DNA from: Paenibacillus alginolyticus DSM 5050 = NBRC 15375
GTDB lineage: Bacteria > Bacillota > Bacilli > Paenibacillales > NBRC-103111
Length of the DNA stretch: 64,000 bases
Assembly (NCBI RefSeq): GCF_000422905.1
Contig: NZ_AUGY01000012.1
Coordinates: forward strand, 87,569-151,568
Direction: 5' to 3'
Below, one piece after another: positions 26,062-34,913 of the stretch (position 1 is its first letter; each line of letters opens with the position of its first letter). The notes under the pieces are model-generated. The model did no database searches, was not told where the DNA came from, and saw only the letters and a list, made by a program, of their open reading frames with translations. The translations under genes and the position numbers were made by a program.

Positions 26062-26196
26062 TTGAGCTCCAATGGATTTGGAATTTTGATGGTTAGTGTC
26101 GTTTATTTTGGTTTAATCATCTGTTCTTTTGTTATCTTAAAGACAAACAAGACTCATTCTAAGAAGCGAAAAGAAGAGGAACATTCCGATAAATGA
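26062..26196 (+). CDS. Small single-pass membrane protein, TTG start
   Basis: 44 residues. A very strong GAGAGGAGG precedes the TTG. One helix (GILMVSVVYFGLIICSFVIL) followed by a highly charged Lys/Glu tail. Third member of the row of tiny membrane proteins; function unknown. Confidence 0.5.
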   Translation: MSSNGFGILMVSVVYFGLIICSFVILKTNKTHSKKRKEEEHSDK

Positions 26197-26580
26197 AAGT
26201 TTTGTATCTAATTATGAACTCCGATCGCGCGATTTACGAATTATGCGTATTGCGTTCACTTAAACAACAGGTAGTTGAGTTTGGTTCGGGTTCCACCGTC
26301 CGGGCAACTTTATCTCACGTAAGGAAAGCGCCGATACAATGTTGACACTTGCATAGGCATAACCCCGTGAATATTTTCTTTAAGTTCCGAATCTGTTTTT
26401 TGGTATTAGAACTTAGAGTTCTATTTTAATTTTACCGGTAAATAATAAGGGAAATTAAGCATTAATTGAACACCATTGTTCCGATGCTGACCATATTAGG
26501 AACCAACGATTACGTCTTACATTAAATAGATGTAAACAAAGTGGAAGCCCTTATTTAACAAGCGATTCCACTTTTGGAGT
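26197..26580. other. Intergenic stretch without a visible gene
   Basis: About 380 AT-rich bases. The only structure I can support is the minus-strand terminator at 26538-26574 for the truncated MFS gene. No ORF with a ribosome binding site was found. Confidence 0.5.
26538..26574 (-). terminator. Terminator after the truncated MFS gene
   Basis: AAAGTGGAA (26538-26546) and TTCCACTTT (26566-26574) form a perfect 9-bp stem just beyond the MFS stop codon on the minus strand. Confidence 0.65.
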
Positions 26581-27378
26581 TTAGATAACTGACACTTCGC
26601 CAAATAAGGCCGCCCAACCAAGGAAACCGTTAATGTTCATCCAGCGAATCGTTCTATCTTTGACTATGGAAAGGGGAACGAGTGGTGATGCTTGCTTTTT
26701 TTCAAAGAAGTAAAAGGCGATAATGAATATTGCGCCAACACTGACATAGAGGATTTGATTGCTGTCAACGACAGTTGCTAGAAGCAACACACTGACTCCA
26801 ATCGTAAACAAAAGTGCGCCGATATAATCGATACGTGCTTTTTTGGGTGTATACTCCTCTTTATATGGTAATAAAGTGAGCAACGCTAGAATGCAAATCG
26901 GGATATTTATAAAGAAAATCCATCTCCATGTCATATACTCCACGAAAAATGCGCCTAACAACGGTGCGATGACTGCTGACAGTCCCCACATTGATGTCCC
27001 CAATGCTTGAATTTTTCCGCGCTTTTCAATGGAAAATAGATCGCCTGCAATAATAGCTGGAAAAGGCATCATGAAGCCTGCACCGACACCTTGAATTCCT
27101 CGGAAAATAACAAGCTGTACCATGGTTTGCGACACACCGCACAGTATAGAACCGATTAAAAATAAAATAATTCCAAAAGCAAAGACTCGTTTCCGGCCGA
27201 ACAAGTCTGATAATCGACCTGCGACCGGAGCGAGCACGGTGGTTGCGATCATATAAGAGGCAAACGGCCAAGCAAAAAATTCAAACCCGCCAAGACTCTT
27301 TGCTATGATTGGCATTGTTGTATTCATAATCGTGGTATCCATTGATGCTACAAATAGGGCGAGTACAATACTTATCAA
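26581..27378 (-). pseudogene. DHA2-type MFS transporter, C-terminally truncated
   Basis: About 265 residues; intact members of this drug:H+ antiporter group have 450-500. The N-terminal half is good: VASMDTTIMNTTMPIIA in helix 1, the loop motif GRLSDLFGRKRVF, and motif C-like GFMMPFPAIIAGD. The reading stops after GFLGWAALFGEVSVI, about halfway, right before a terminator. A TTG at 27378 with GGAGGGAG fits better than the ORF's first TTG. Probably non-functional. It directly follows uspA in a sulP-uspA-MFS operon. Confidence 0.7.
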
Positions 27379-27408
27379 TATTACTCCCTCCCAATATCTT
27401 GGGACCAA

Positions 27409-27834
27409 TTATTTTACAACAATAACTGGACACTGTACTCTCTTAACCACTTTATGACTTACGCTGCCCAAGACAAATTCCTGTAAGGCATTTAGCCCGC
27501 GGCTTCCTATAATGACCAAGTCCACCTTTTCATTGTTTGCATATTCTACAATAGCTGGACCAGGATCACCGGTAATAATCTTTGTTTCATGATTGACATT
27601 TTTAGAGGAAAGTTGCTCTACAATAGGGAGCAACTTTTGATGTCGTTTCAACTCTATTTCCTCATGATTTTGAGAATGCAAGACTTCACTTTTAATTTTG
27701 GATAAGTCTGCTACAAATAAGATTTCAACGGTGGAATCTGGAATCAAGGATGCAATTTTCGCTGCCTCCTGGGCTGCCCGAATCGAGTTTTTTGACCCAT
27801 CAGCAGCGAGTAAAATACGTTGATACACATTCAT
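27409..27834 (-). CDS. Universal stress protein, UspA family
   Basis: 141 residues. One Usp domain with the ATP-binding glycine pattern GSRGLNALQEFVLGSVS near the C-terminus and N-terminal ILLAADGS. Starts 12 bases after sulP on the same strand, so the two are an operon. SulP-Usp pairs suggest regulation of the transporter by an adenine nucleotide-binding partner. Confidence 0.85.
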   Translation of the reverse strand: MNVYQRILLAADGSKNSIRAAQEAAKIASLIPDSTVEILFVADLSKIKSEVLHSQNHEEIELKRHQKLLPIVEQLSSKNVNHETKIITGDPGPAIVEYANNEKVDLVIIGSRGLNALQEFVLGSVSHKVVKRVQCPVIVVK

Positions 27835-27846
27835 CTCTCCCCTTCA

Positions 27847-29313
27847 TTAGTGTGCTTTTAATTGAGCATTTGCATCTTGGTATACGGCTAACTTATCTAT
27901 AATTTTTTTACTAGATGCATTTAGTCCTTTAATCGTGACATGATTATTGTTTTCACGATATTTGATGACTACTTTATCTACTGCGCCTACGCCAGAGTCG
28001 TCCCAAATGTGTGCATGAGAGAAATCAATAACAATATTTATATCATCAGCGATATTAAAGTCAAAGGCTTGTATGAAGCCTTCCACAGAGGCAAAGAACA
28101 ATTGACCCGTTACATCAAATACGATTTCTTTGCTGCTCTGTCGTCTTCTAACCTCTAGTTTTGAAATCTTGGCCACAAAGAAGATAGCGCTAAGAATAAC
28201 ACCGGCTATAACGCCTTTGGAAAGATCATGCGTTGCAACAACAATAATTACGGTAGTCAACATGACAATGGCATCTGTTTTTGGAGCTTTTCGCAAATAT
28301 GAGAATGAGGACCAATCAAACGTACCAGTCGAAACCATGATCATAATTCCTACTAGTACAGGCATTGGAATTTGTATAACTAACCCACCTAATACAAGTA
28401 TCAGGAATATGAGGAACAGACCAGCAACCAAAGTAGATAATCGACCGCGTCCTCCTGATTTTACATTGATTACGGACTGTCCGATCATAGCACAACCTGC
28501 CATTCCACCAAAAAAACCAGTAACTATATTCGCAATTCCTTGTCCTCTGGATTCTCTGTTTTTATTGCTTTCGGTCCCAGTCATATCATCGACAATAGAT
28601 GATGTCAGCAACGATTCTAATAGTCCGACAATGGCTAAAGCTATTGAGTAAGGAAAGATGATTTGTAACGTTTCAAAGTTAAACGGAATGTCTGGAATAA
28701 AGAAAGAAGGCAGGGATTGAGTGATTCTCCCCAAATCTCCAACCGTTCTTAAATCTAAATGTCCCCAGATGGCTACTGCTGTAAGGATAATAATGGCAAT
28801 CAAAGGGGCAGGTATTGCTTTGAAAAATCTAGGCAATACATATACAATAACTAGGGTAATAGCTACAAAAACATAAGTCATAGTCGATATCCCCACAAAA
28901 TGAGGGACCTGTGCCATAAATATCAGAATGGCCAGCGAGTTAACAAATCCGATCATAACTGCTCTAGGAATAAACTTCATTAATTTTGCAATCTTGAGTA
29001 CTCCGAAAATAAGCTGTATGATCCCAGTGAGTATAGTAGCGGCCAACAAATATTGTAATCCATATTCTTTTACTAGAGGAACCATCAATAGAGCCATTGC
29101 GCCGGTAGCGGCGGAAATCATCCCTGGACGACCGCCAACAAATGCGATTATAACTGCGATACAAAATGATGCATATAAACCAACCATGGGATCGACACCA
29201 GCAATAATGGAAAAGGCAATCGCTTCTGGAATGAGAGCCAGGGCGACAACAATACCGGCAAGTATGTCCCCCCTGATGTTGGAAAACCATTCCCTTCTAA
29301 TTTTTTCAACCAC
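27847..29313 (-). CDS. SulP-family anion transporter 2
   Basis: About 488 residues. SulP fold with [20 protein letters not shown] early on, about 10 helices, and a C-terminal STAS domain (about 395-480, with [15 protein letters not shown]). The GTG at 29313 lies 11 bases after AAGGAG; the GTG at 29325 touches the ribosome binding site and is less likely. Not closely similar to the SulP at 22975. Divergent from the recombinase-like gene at 29483. Confidence 0.86.
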   Translation of the reverse strand: MVEKIRREWFSNIRGDILAGIVVALALIPEAIAFSIIAGVDPMVGLYASFCIAVIIAFVGGRPGMISAATGAMALLMVPLVKEYGLQYLLAATILTGIIQLIFGVLKIAKLMKFIPRAVMIGFVNSLAILIFMAQVPHFVGISTMTYVFVAITLVIVYVLPRFFKAIPAPLIAIIILTAVAIWGHLDLRTVGDLGRITQSLPSFFIPDIPFNFETLQIIFPYSIALAIVGLLESLLTSSIVDDMTGTESNKNRESRGQGIANIVTGFFGGMAGCAMIGQSVINVKSGGRGRLSTLVAGLFLIFLILVLGGLVIQIPMPVLVGIMIMVSTGTFDWSSFSYLRKAPKTDAIVMLTTVIIVVATHDLSKGVIAGVILSAIFFVAKISKLEVRRRQSSKEIVFDVTGQLFFASVEGFIQAFDFNIADDINIVIDFSHAHIWDDSGVGAVDKVVIKYRENNNHVTIKGLNASSKKIIDKLAVYQDANAQLKAH

Positions 29314-29400
29314 GTTTACTTCCACTCCTTATTTAATTTAATGTGACTTTTAAATCTCATAAAAGTCAGGTTCCGTAGTAGGCAAAGCCATTTTATCATC

Positions 29401-29437
29401 AAAAGGACCAAAATGGAACCTTTTTGGTCCTTTTTTT
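29401..29437. promoter_or_regulatory. Long perfect inverted repeat between sulP 2 and the recombinase-like gene
   Basis: AAAAGGACCAAAA (29401-29413) and TTTTGGTCCTTTT (29422-29434) form a perfect 13-bp stem with an 8-base loop, followed by T residues. No gene end is near on the + strand: it lies between two divergent starts. It may be an attenuator of the + strand gene or an operator for its product. Confidence 0.5.
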
Positions 29438-29482
29438 GTGTTATGCTTTCATAAAGGCTTTGGCAGTAAGGGGAGCATGGTT

Positions 29483-30025
29483 ATGTTAATTGGTTATTTG
29501 AGACCTTATCAAGATGATGTAAATTGTAAAATCCAGTTAGAGATTTTGATGGAACTCGGCTGTGATCGTTTTTTCACTGAGGAGCATTCGTCTCCTAAAA
29601 AAAGAGTAATGTTAAAAAAAATGATAAACGAACTGCAACCAGGAGATACAATTGTGGTTGCAAAGTTGTTCTCATTTGCCGATTCTACACGGCACCTTGC
29701 CGAGTTATTAAATCAATTAAAGCAAAAACAAGCTTATCTTTATTCCGCTGGCGAAGGCATAGATACTAACCATTCGTCTGGATATTCATTTCATGATAGC
29801 GTAAACCATTTATTAAATTTTCAAAGCGATGTCATTAGTGAGAATACTAAAAAAGGATTATATGAGGCGAAACAAAAAGGAATTAGGGCTGGCCGTCCGC
29901 GAAAGCCCGATGAGAATGTGAAACGAGCCATTCATATGTATCAAAGTCAAAAGTATAGTCTTGCACAAATAAAGGAAGAGACAGGAATTAGTAAAACTAC
30001 GCTATATCGCTATTTGGAGAGTTAA
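29483..30025 (+). CDS. Serine-recombinase-like protein lacking catalytic residues
   Basis: 180 residues with the overall resolvase layout and a C-terminal HTH (LAQIKEETGISKTTLYRYL). The N-terminal motif is GYLRPYQDD where active resolvases have GYARVSTxDQ, so the nucleophilic Ser is Tyr. The KLDRLGRD motif reads KLFSFADS, losing Asp67, Arg68 and Arg71 (gamma-delta numbering), and the AERR segment is replaced by SDVI. A recombinase it cannot be; a DNA-binding regulator is plausible. ATG 29483 is 8 bases from AAGGGGAG; the earlier ATG at 29477 is too close. Divergent to sulP 2. Confidence 0.75.
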   Translation: MLIGYLRPYQDDVNCKIQLEILMELGCDRFFTEEHSSPKKRVMLKKMINELQPGDTIVVAKLFSFADSTRHLAELLNQLKQKQAYLYSAGEGIDTNHSSGYSFHDSVNHLLNFQSDVISENTKKGLYEAKQKGIRAGRPRKPDENVKRAIHMYQSQKYSLAQIKEETGISKTTLYRYLES

Positions 30026-30058
30026 TCTAAGGCATTCCAATAAGGACTGCTCTTATTT

Positions 30059-30177
30059 GTATCAGAAAGCATGTTTTTACCGGCGAGTGAGGGAGTATGA
30101 GGGAGCAAATGGACGGAACAAGCAATCGCCCATTGCTTCAAAAGACGATGCAGAGAACGGGAATCAGGGGATGGCTT
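30059..30177 (+). pseudogene. Remnant of a Tn3-type resolvase 3' end
   Basis: One frame reads ACFYRRVREYEG, matching the usual resolvase C-terminus (TFYRQVKEYE in the copy at 44030-44065). The preceding sequence does not match a resolvase, so only the last part survives. Nucleotide similarity to the 44027-44068 stretch is evident by eye. Confidence 0.45.
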
Positions 30178-30190
30178 GAAGCCATCCCCT
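30166..30190 (-). terminator. Hairpin after the multicopper oxidase gene
   Basis: AGGGGATGGC / GCCATCCCCT, a perfect 10-bp stem with a 5-base loop directly after the minus-strand stop. No strong T-run, so termination strength is uncertain. Confidence 0.5.
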
Positions 30191-30195
30191 GGCTA

Positions 30196-31869
30196 TTATT
30201 CCGGTTTATTCCCTGCATTCGGGTCTGCAACAAAATTTGTCTTATAGTCTGTATACTTCAGCTCCGTTACCATGCCGGCAGAAGCATGATGCAAATCATG
30301 ACAGTGGAACATCCAGTTGCCTTCATTATCTGCTTCGAATGCGACAACGTATTCTTCGCCCGGCTTCAAATTCAACGTATCCTTTATGATTGGAGATCCT
30401 TCAAGCGGTTTCCCGTTCTTGCTTAGCACTTGAAAGAAGTGACCGTGCAGGTGCATCGGATGGTCGTCAGTTTTCGAGTTATTGACAAGGCGAACCTTGA
30501 CCGTATCTCTTTTTTTGACGTTTATCGGTTCGGTTTCCGGAAACGTTTTTCCATTTATGGTGTAGACCATTTCGCCGTTTTTCATTTCGGTATTCATATT
30601 CATCGTGTATTCCAACGTGTACTTCTGATCTAACGTAAAGTTGGCTTTGCCTGCTTGGCCGTAACGGCTCATATCGACAGCTGTCAGCTTCTCTACTTCA
30701 TTCGCTTTGTCGGAACCGGCGGGAGCTCCTTCATAAGCAATCGTGGCTTTCATCCCTTTAACAGCAGCTTTGTCGCCGTGGTCCTCGATCAACCATTGGC
30801 CCGGATTACTGGCGACAAATTCAATATCGTAACGCTCTCCTGGAGCAATACTTACGACATTATCTTTCAGGATACCTGGATTTTTTATAGGTTGTCCGTC
30901 GGTAGCAATAACTTTGAATTCATGTCCGTGCAAATGAATTTGATGAGACAGATAGCCCGCATTGATCAAACGGATTCGAACTTTATCTCCTTCCTTAACA
31001 GGAAGCTGATCTACCAGCGAACCGGATTTTCCATTTATGGTATACAGATCGTACATGCTCATATCGTGTCCCATATTCATGGAACTATTGTCGGTCTTGG
31101 TCGAAGCTTTGTTTTCGTTCCCCATATTCATCGTACTGTGATCCATGCCGGACATGTTCATGCTAGATTTATTGTCTTTGCCATCCGAACTGCCCATATT
31201 CATTTTGCTATGATCCATTTCCGACATGTTGCCTCCGGACATATTCATGCCGGACATTTCCCCGGAGCTCATCCATTCATCGAGGACAAGTGTATAATCA
31301 CGATCAACGTCGGTACCTTCTTTCGGTTCAACGATGAATGCCCCATATAATCCGCGATCCAACTGATTTACACTATCCTGATGCGAGTGGTACCAGTAGG
31401 TGCCAGGGACATCTGCTTTAAACTCGTACGTAAACGACTGGCCTGGTTGAACGGCGTTTTGCGTTACGCCTGGAATGCCATCCATGGCGTTCGGTACAGG
31501 AACGCCGTGCCAGTGAATGGTGACTGGCTCGGGCAACTGATTTTTAAGATTGACCTTTATCGTATCTCCTTGTTTAACCCGAATTTGCGGTCCAGGAACG
31601 GAATTGTTGAACGTCCAAACCGGCAACGCTTTTCCGGGGGCTATTTCCTGATTGCTCTGGGCGGCAATCAAATTAAATTCTTTTCCCGTTAATACAACGG
31701 ACTTTTCTGATTGTGTATTTGTTGATTCCGGAGTTTCCTTGGTTCCTTCCATATTCATTTTCGAATGATCCATTCCGCTCATTCCACCAATCGAACCTGA
31801 ACAACCGGCCAATATAACAGATAAAGCTCCGACTGCCATTATACTTTTGAGCCTCCAACCTAGCTTCAT
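30196..31869 (-). CDS. Multicopper oxidase lipoprotein with Met-rich insert
   Basis: 557 residues. Lipoprotein signal with lipobox ILAGC (C23), then Met/His-rich GGMSGMDHSKMNM. Copper ligands are in order: IHWHGVP and YWYHSHQD in the first cupredoxin domain; HPMHLHGHFF and the terminal FHCHDLHHASAGM for the type 1 and trinuclear sites. A long insert (about 205-275) repeats MxM and DHSxMNM motifs and probably binds or funnels copper. Likely a surface-exposed cuprous or metal oxidase for copper tolerance. Start ATG with AAAGGAATG upstream. Confidence 0.92.
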   Translation of the reverse strand: MKLGWRLKSIMAVGALSVILAGCSGSIGGMSGMDHSKMNMEGTKETPESTNTQSEKSVVLTGKEFNLIAAQSNQEIAPGKALPVWTFNNSVPGPQIRVKQGDTIKVNLKNQLPEPVTIHWHGVPVPNAMDGIPGVTQNAVQPGQSFTYEFKADVPGTYWYHSHQDSVNQLDRGLYGAFIVEPKEGTDVDRDYTLVLDEWMSSGEMSGMNMSGGNMSEMDHSKMNMGSSDGKDNKSSMNMSGMDHSTMNMGNENKASTKTDNSSMNMGHDMSMYDLYTINGKSGSLVDQLPVKEGDKVRIRLINAGYLSHQIHLHGHEFKVIATDGQPIKNPGILKDNVVSIAPGERYDIEFVASNPGQWLIEDHGDKAAVKGMKATIAYEGAPAGSDKANEVEKLTAVDMSRYGQAGKANFTLDQKYTLEYTMNMNTEMKNGEMVYTINGKTFPETEPINVKKRDTVKVRLVNNSKTDDHPMHLHGHFFQVLSKNGKPLEGSPIIKDTLNLKPGEEYVVAFEADNEGNWMFHCHDLHHASAGMVTELKYTDYKTNFVADPNAGNKPE

Positions 31870-32616
31870 AGCTTATTCATTCCTTTCTGTAACTGAACTT
31901 CCCATAAATCAATCATAGCCGAAGCCTGTGTAGAACTTTTGAAGAAGGAAGGAGTTCGCAGAGACAGGTTTAGTTCTTTATATATTTTCGTAAACCGACT
32001 TTTGAAGGTAGGCATAAGCTGATAAAAATAATAAGCGAGGAGGATTCCTCATGCGCGATATTGATGCACTTTGCCAGGAATTTGCGTAGATTCTTGGGGG
32101 GCTTTCGAACGAAAACATGGGGTATGTATGGTCGAAAGAGATCGACCGTATATTAAGATAAACATATTGGGAAGGCCAAGCCATTCCGGACTTGCTCTTC
32201 ATTCCATGTGGTACTTTGAATTCATGGATTTACAAGGAGACGTCTCCGCCGGTCCGTTAGACCGATCATCCGGGCGGCCTTGAACAGGATTTGCCCCTTC
32301 GCAACTTTAAATGGCTTCGCCGACCTTTAAAAATCCGAACGCAATGGTTGTAAGACTGATTACTCCTTCACGCGCCGGGAAAATGTTATCTTCCTAATTC
32401 CGAACATTGATTATTAATTTACTGCAACACCAGCGAGGTAGCGGAAGCCTGCAGGGTGATGAAATAAACAATTCTTTATGGATGACAACCGGGTTCCTTT
32501 CAACAAAGGAGAGCCGGTTTTTATATGCGGCCAACTCCAATTTTTTATTTACACAGGTTCTTCATAAACGCGGGTTATACTTAAAACAAAAGCATTTCAC
32601 GGGGGTGCCTTATATT
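31870..32616. other. Non-coding stretch between the oxidase and lgt
   Basis: About 750 bases. The left end should hold the minus-strand promoter of the oxidase. Scattered short ORFs lack ribosome binding sites. A hairpin AACCGG/CCGGTT with inner TCCTTT/AAAGGA and a T-run occurs at 32487-32523 and may be an attenuator before lgt. Otherwise I see nothing. Confidence 0.45.
32487..32523 (+). terminator. Hairpin with T-run upstream of lgt
   Basis: AACCGG (32487-32492) pairs with CCGGTT (32514-32519), and TCCTTT with AAAGGA inside it; TTTTT follows. With no gene end nearby on this strand it may be a leader attenuator. Confidence 0.45.
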
Positions 32617-33393
32617 ATGAAAGTCATTTTATTTATGATTGGAGATTATCCTGTAAGGGCATACGGCACCATCATTGCAATCGCCATCCTTCTTTCACTT
32701 GGAGTCGCCCTGTATCTTGCCAGAGGATCGGAATATCGCAAGTATCTTTGGGATGTCGTTTTTTATGTGATTTTGGGGGCTATTGTAGGAGCACGCTTAT
32801 GGGAAGTTGTTTTTTTCGAGGGAACGTATTATTCGCGGCATCTTCTCGAATCATTTGCGATTTGGAAGGGCGGCTTATCGATTCAAGGAGGACTCATAGG
32901 AGGATTTGCAGCCGGTCTTATTTATTGCTGGCGTAAAAAGATTAATTTCTGGGAATTTACAGATATCGTGGCACCGGCTATTATTTTTGGTCAGGGCGTT
33001 GGGAGAATCGCTTGTCTTTTAAATGGTGACGCCTTTGGCTCCCCGACAGGTTCGAATTTTGGGCTTGTCTATCCGCCAGGAACGATTGCGTATGAAACTT
33101 ACGGTTCTCAGGCATTATGGCCTGCGGAAGTGTGGGAAGGTCAGTGGGACTTTGTTGTCTTTGGGATTTTGTTAATTTTGAAAAACCGGTCGTGGCCCCG
33201 CGGCTTTATATTCCTGTCCTATAACATCCTGTACTCGTTGGGACGTTTTTTTCTGGAAATGCTTAGGGGGGATACGCCTAGATATTTATTTCATCTGACT
33301 GCTGCGCAGTGGACAAGCATCATTGTGATTCTTATTTCAATTGGGTTTATCCTGTGGAACGATCTTTCTTCCAGGAAAACTAGAAGCATATAA
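32617..33393 (+). CDS. lgt: Prolipoprotein diacylglyceryl transferase-like protein
   Basis: 258 residues, about seven membrane helices. ATG behind GGGGGTG. Family marks: WKGGLSIQGGLIGG, GRIACLLNGDAFG (conserved GR...N), and SLGRFFLEMLRGD near the end. The position equivalent to the E. coli essential His103 (SFHGG) is Gln here (SIQGG), so activity may differ. Lgt attaches diacylglycerol to lipobox Cys. It sits among three lipoprotein genes (30196, 36106, 37034), suggesting a dedicated role. Confidence 0.82.
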   Translation: MKVILFMIGDYPVRAYGTIIAIAILLSLGVALYLARGSEYRKYLWDVVFYVILGAIVGARLWEVVFFEGTYYSRHLLESFAIWKGGLSIQGGLIGGFAAGLIYCWRKKINFWEFTDIVAPAIIFGQGVGRIACLLNGDAFGSPTGSNFGLVYPPGTIAYETYGSQALWPAEVWEGQWDFVVFGILLILKNRSWPRGFIFLSYNILYSLGRFFLEMLRGDTPRYLFHLTAAQWTSIIVILISIGFILWNDLSSRKTRSI

Positions 33394-33468
33394 TGACCAA
33401 CTTTCTTGTCCAGCGGGAACATTTAGGGAGGAGACGGGTTCTCCTTTGCCCTTATTAGGAGAGTCGTT

Positions 33469-34146
33469 ATGATCAAAAAAGGGGCTGTCCTATTTCTATA
33501 CGGGATAGGAATTGTATTTATCATTGCATACAAAGAACTGATCCTTTCGTGGTTGACAAACGAAGGTACAGAACGCCTCCCCTGGTTGATCGGGATAGCA
33601 ATCCTTTTGGGCGCGGCCCCAGTCGTCCCTTTTGGAATTGTTGCCGGGATCATGGGCGCTCAATATGGGCCAGTCTGGGGCACGTTAATCAATGTGGCCA
33701 GCTCAACGGTAGCCGGTGCAATACAGTTCCTGGCCGTTCGGGTCTTGTTTCAAGAATGGGGCAGGCATTTCGTCATGAAGTTTGAACGAATGGACCGGTT
33801 TATGCTGTTTTTGGAGCGAAATGCGTTCCTGGCTGTTTTAACGGCGCGGCTGCTTCCGTTCGTCCCGGCACCGGCCGTCAATGCGGCCGCGGCGATAAGC
33901 CAGATGAGCTTCGGCAGCTTCTTCCTTGCTACCGTGATCGGAAAAATCCCGGTGATGGTTATGTTTTCTGTTATGGGGGGACAGTTGTTTTCTAGCTTGT
34001 CTCATGTTGCATGGACGCTGTTTATATATGTCCTCTTCCTGATAGCCATCTATGCTTGCTATCGCTGGTATCACATGACGAGATTTTCGCAACAACAGGA
34101 TTCGGATGCGGAATACATAACCAAACAGGAAGGGGAAAATGGATAA
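33469..34146 (+). CDS. TVP38/TMEM64 (VTT domain) membrane protein
   Basis: 225 residues, five to six membrane helices. The VTT core is visible: VVPFGIVAGIMGAQYGPVWG and LTARLLPFVPAPAVNAAAA, with TVIGKIPVMV after it. Members of this family are lipid scramblase-like and often occur in metal resistance clusters. Same operon as lgt and the two-component genes. Confidence 0.8.
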   Translation: MIKKGAVLFLYGIGIVFIIAYKELILSWLTNEGTERLPWLIGIAILLGAAPVVPFGIVAGIMGAQYGPVWGTLINVASSTVAGAIQFLAVRVLFQEWGRHFVMKFERMDRFMLFLERNAFLAVLTARLLPFVPAPAVNAAAAISQMSFGSFFLATVIGKIPVMVMFSVMGGQLFSSLSHVAWTLFIYVLFLIAIYACYRWYHMTRFSQQQDSDAEYITKQEGENG

Positions 34147-34220
34147 AGGGGCATCTTTTTTTCTTTGGTATCAACATATTTGCTTGGTACGGCTGGAATA
34201 TATGTTTTTGGAGGTTGATT

Positions 34221-34913
34221 ATGAAAACCGTATTAGTCGTTGATGATGAATCGAAAATTCGGGATGTGGTTGTATCCTACTTGAAAAAAGACGGTTTTCA
34301 GACCGTTGAAGCCGAAACGGGCAGCGAGGCCATTCGACGCGTGCAAAACGAATCGATTGATTTCGTTATCCTGGACCTTATGCTTCCGGATATGGAGGGC
34401 GAGCAGGTTTGCCAAGCGATTCGTCAAATCCATTCTGTTCCGATTTTGATGCTTACCGCCAAGGTTTCCGAGAACAATCGGATTAAGGGGTTATCCATGG
34501 GGGCCGACGACTACTTGATCAAGCCCTTTGACCCACGCGAAGTCGTAGCTCGGGTTCGGGCGATCCTGCGGCGTACGGACGAGTATCATTTGCTTGCGGA
34601 TCGCCTGGCCTTTAATCAAGGGGAACTTATTATTGATTCGTTAAAACAGCAAGTATTCCGTGACGGCCAACCGGTGAACCTGACCCCGAATGAATATAAG
34701 CTGCTGCTTGTCCTGGCCAAGCATCCGCAGCGTCACTTTTCACGAGACGAGCTTGTGGAACGCGTGCTTGGCTATGATTTTTACGGTGATAGCCGAACGA
34801 TCGATCAGCATGTAAAAAATATCCGGCAAAAAATAGAGGGCGACCCCAAATCCCCCAAATATATTGTGACGGTGTTTGGAACCGGCTATCGGTTTGCAGG
34901 AGGAACAACATGA
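34221..34913 (+). CDS. OmpR/PhoB-type response regulator
   Basis: 230 residues. Receiver with acidic pocket VVDDE and phospho-acceptor D52 in ILDLMLP, the conserved Lys in IKPFDP, and a winged helix C-terminus (TPNEYKLLLVLAKHP, YIVTVFGTGYRF). GGAGG precedes the ATG; the longer ORF from 34011 overlaps the VTT gene and is not needed. Overlaps the histidine kinase start by 4 bases. Likely controls the copper/envelope island, inferred from context. Confidence 0.9.
   Translation: MKTVLVVDDESKIRDVVVSYLKKDGFQTVEAETGSEAIRRVQNESIDFVILDLMLPDMEGEQVCQAIRQIHSVPILMLTAKVSENNRIKGLSMGADDYLIKPFDPREVVARVRAILRRTDEYHLLADRLAFNQGELIIDSLKQQVFRDGQPVNLTPNEYKLLLVLAKHPQRHFSRDELVERVLGYDFYGDSRTIDQHVKNIRQKIEGDPKSPKYIVTVFGTGYRFAGGTT

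Noticed and set aside
28130..28651. 173-codon ORF antisense to SulP 2
   Set aside because: Complement of hydrophobic coding sequence, no ribosome site.
30655..31350. 231-codon ORF antisense to the multicopper oxidase
   Set aside because: Its repetitive His/Ile-rich product is the complement of the Met-rich repeats of the oxidase; no start signal.
32071..32283. 70-codon ORF upstream of lgt
   Set aside because: No ribosome site, no domain-like content, surrounded by stop-rich sequence.
34011..34220. N-terminal extension of the response regulator
   Set aside because: It overlaps the VTT gene and lacks receiver-like sequence; the ATG at 34221 has GGAGG.
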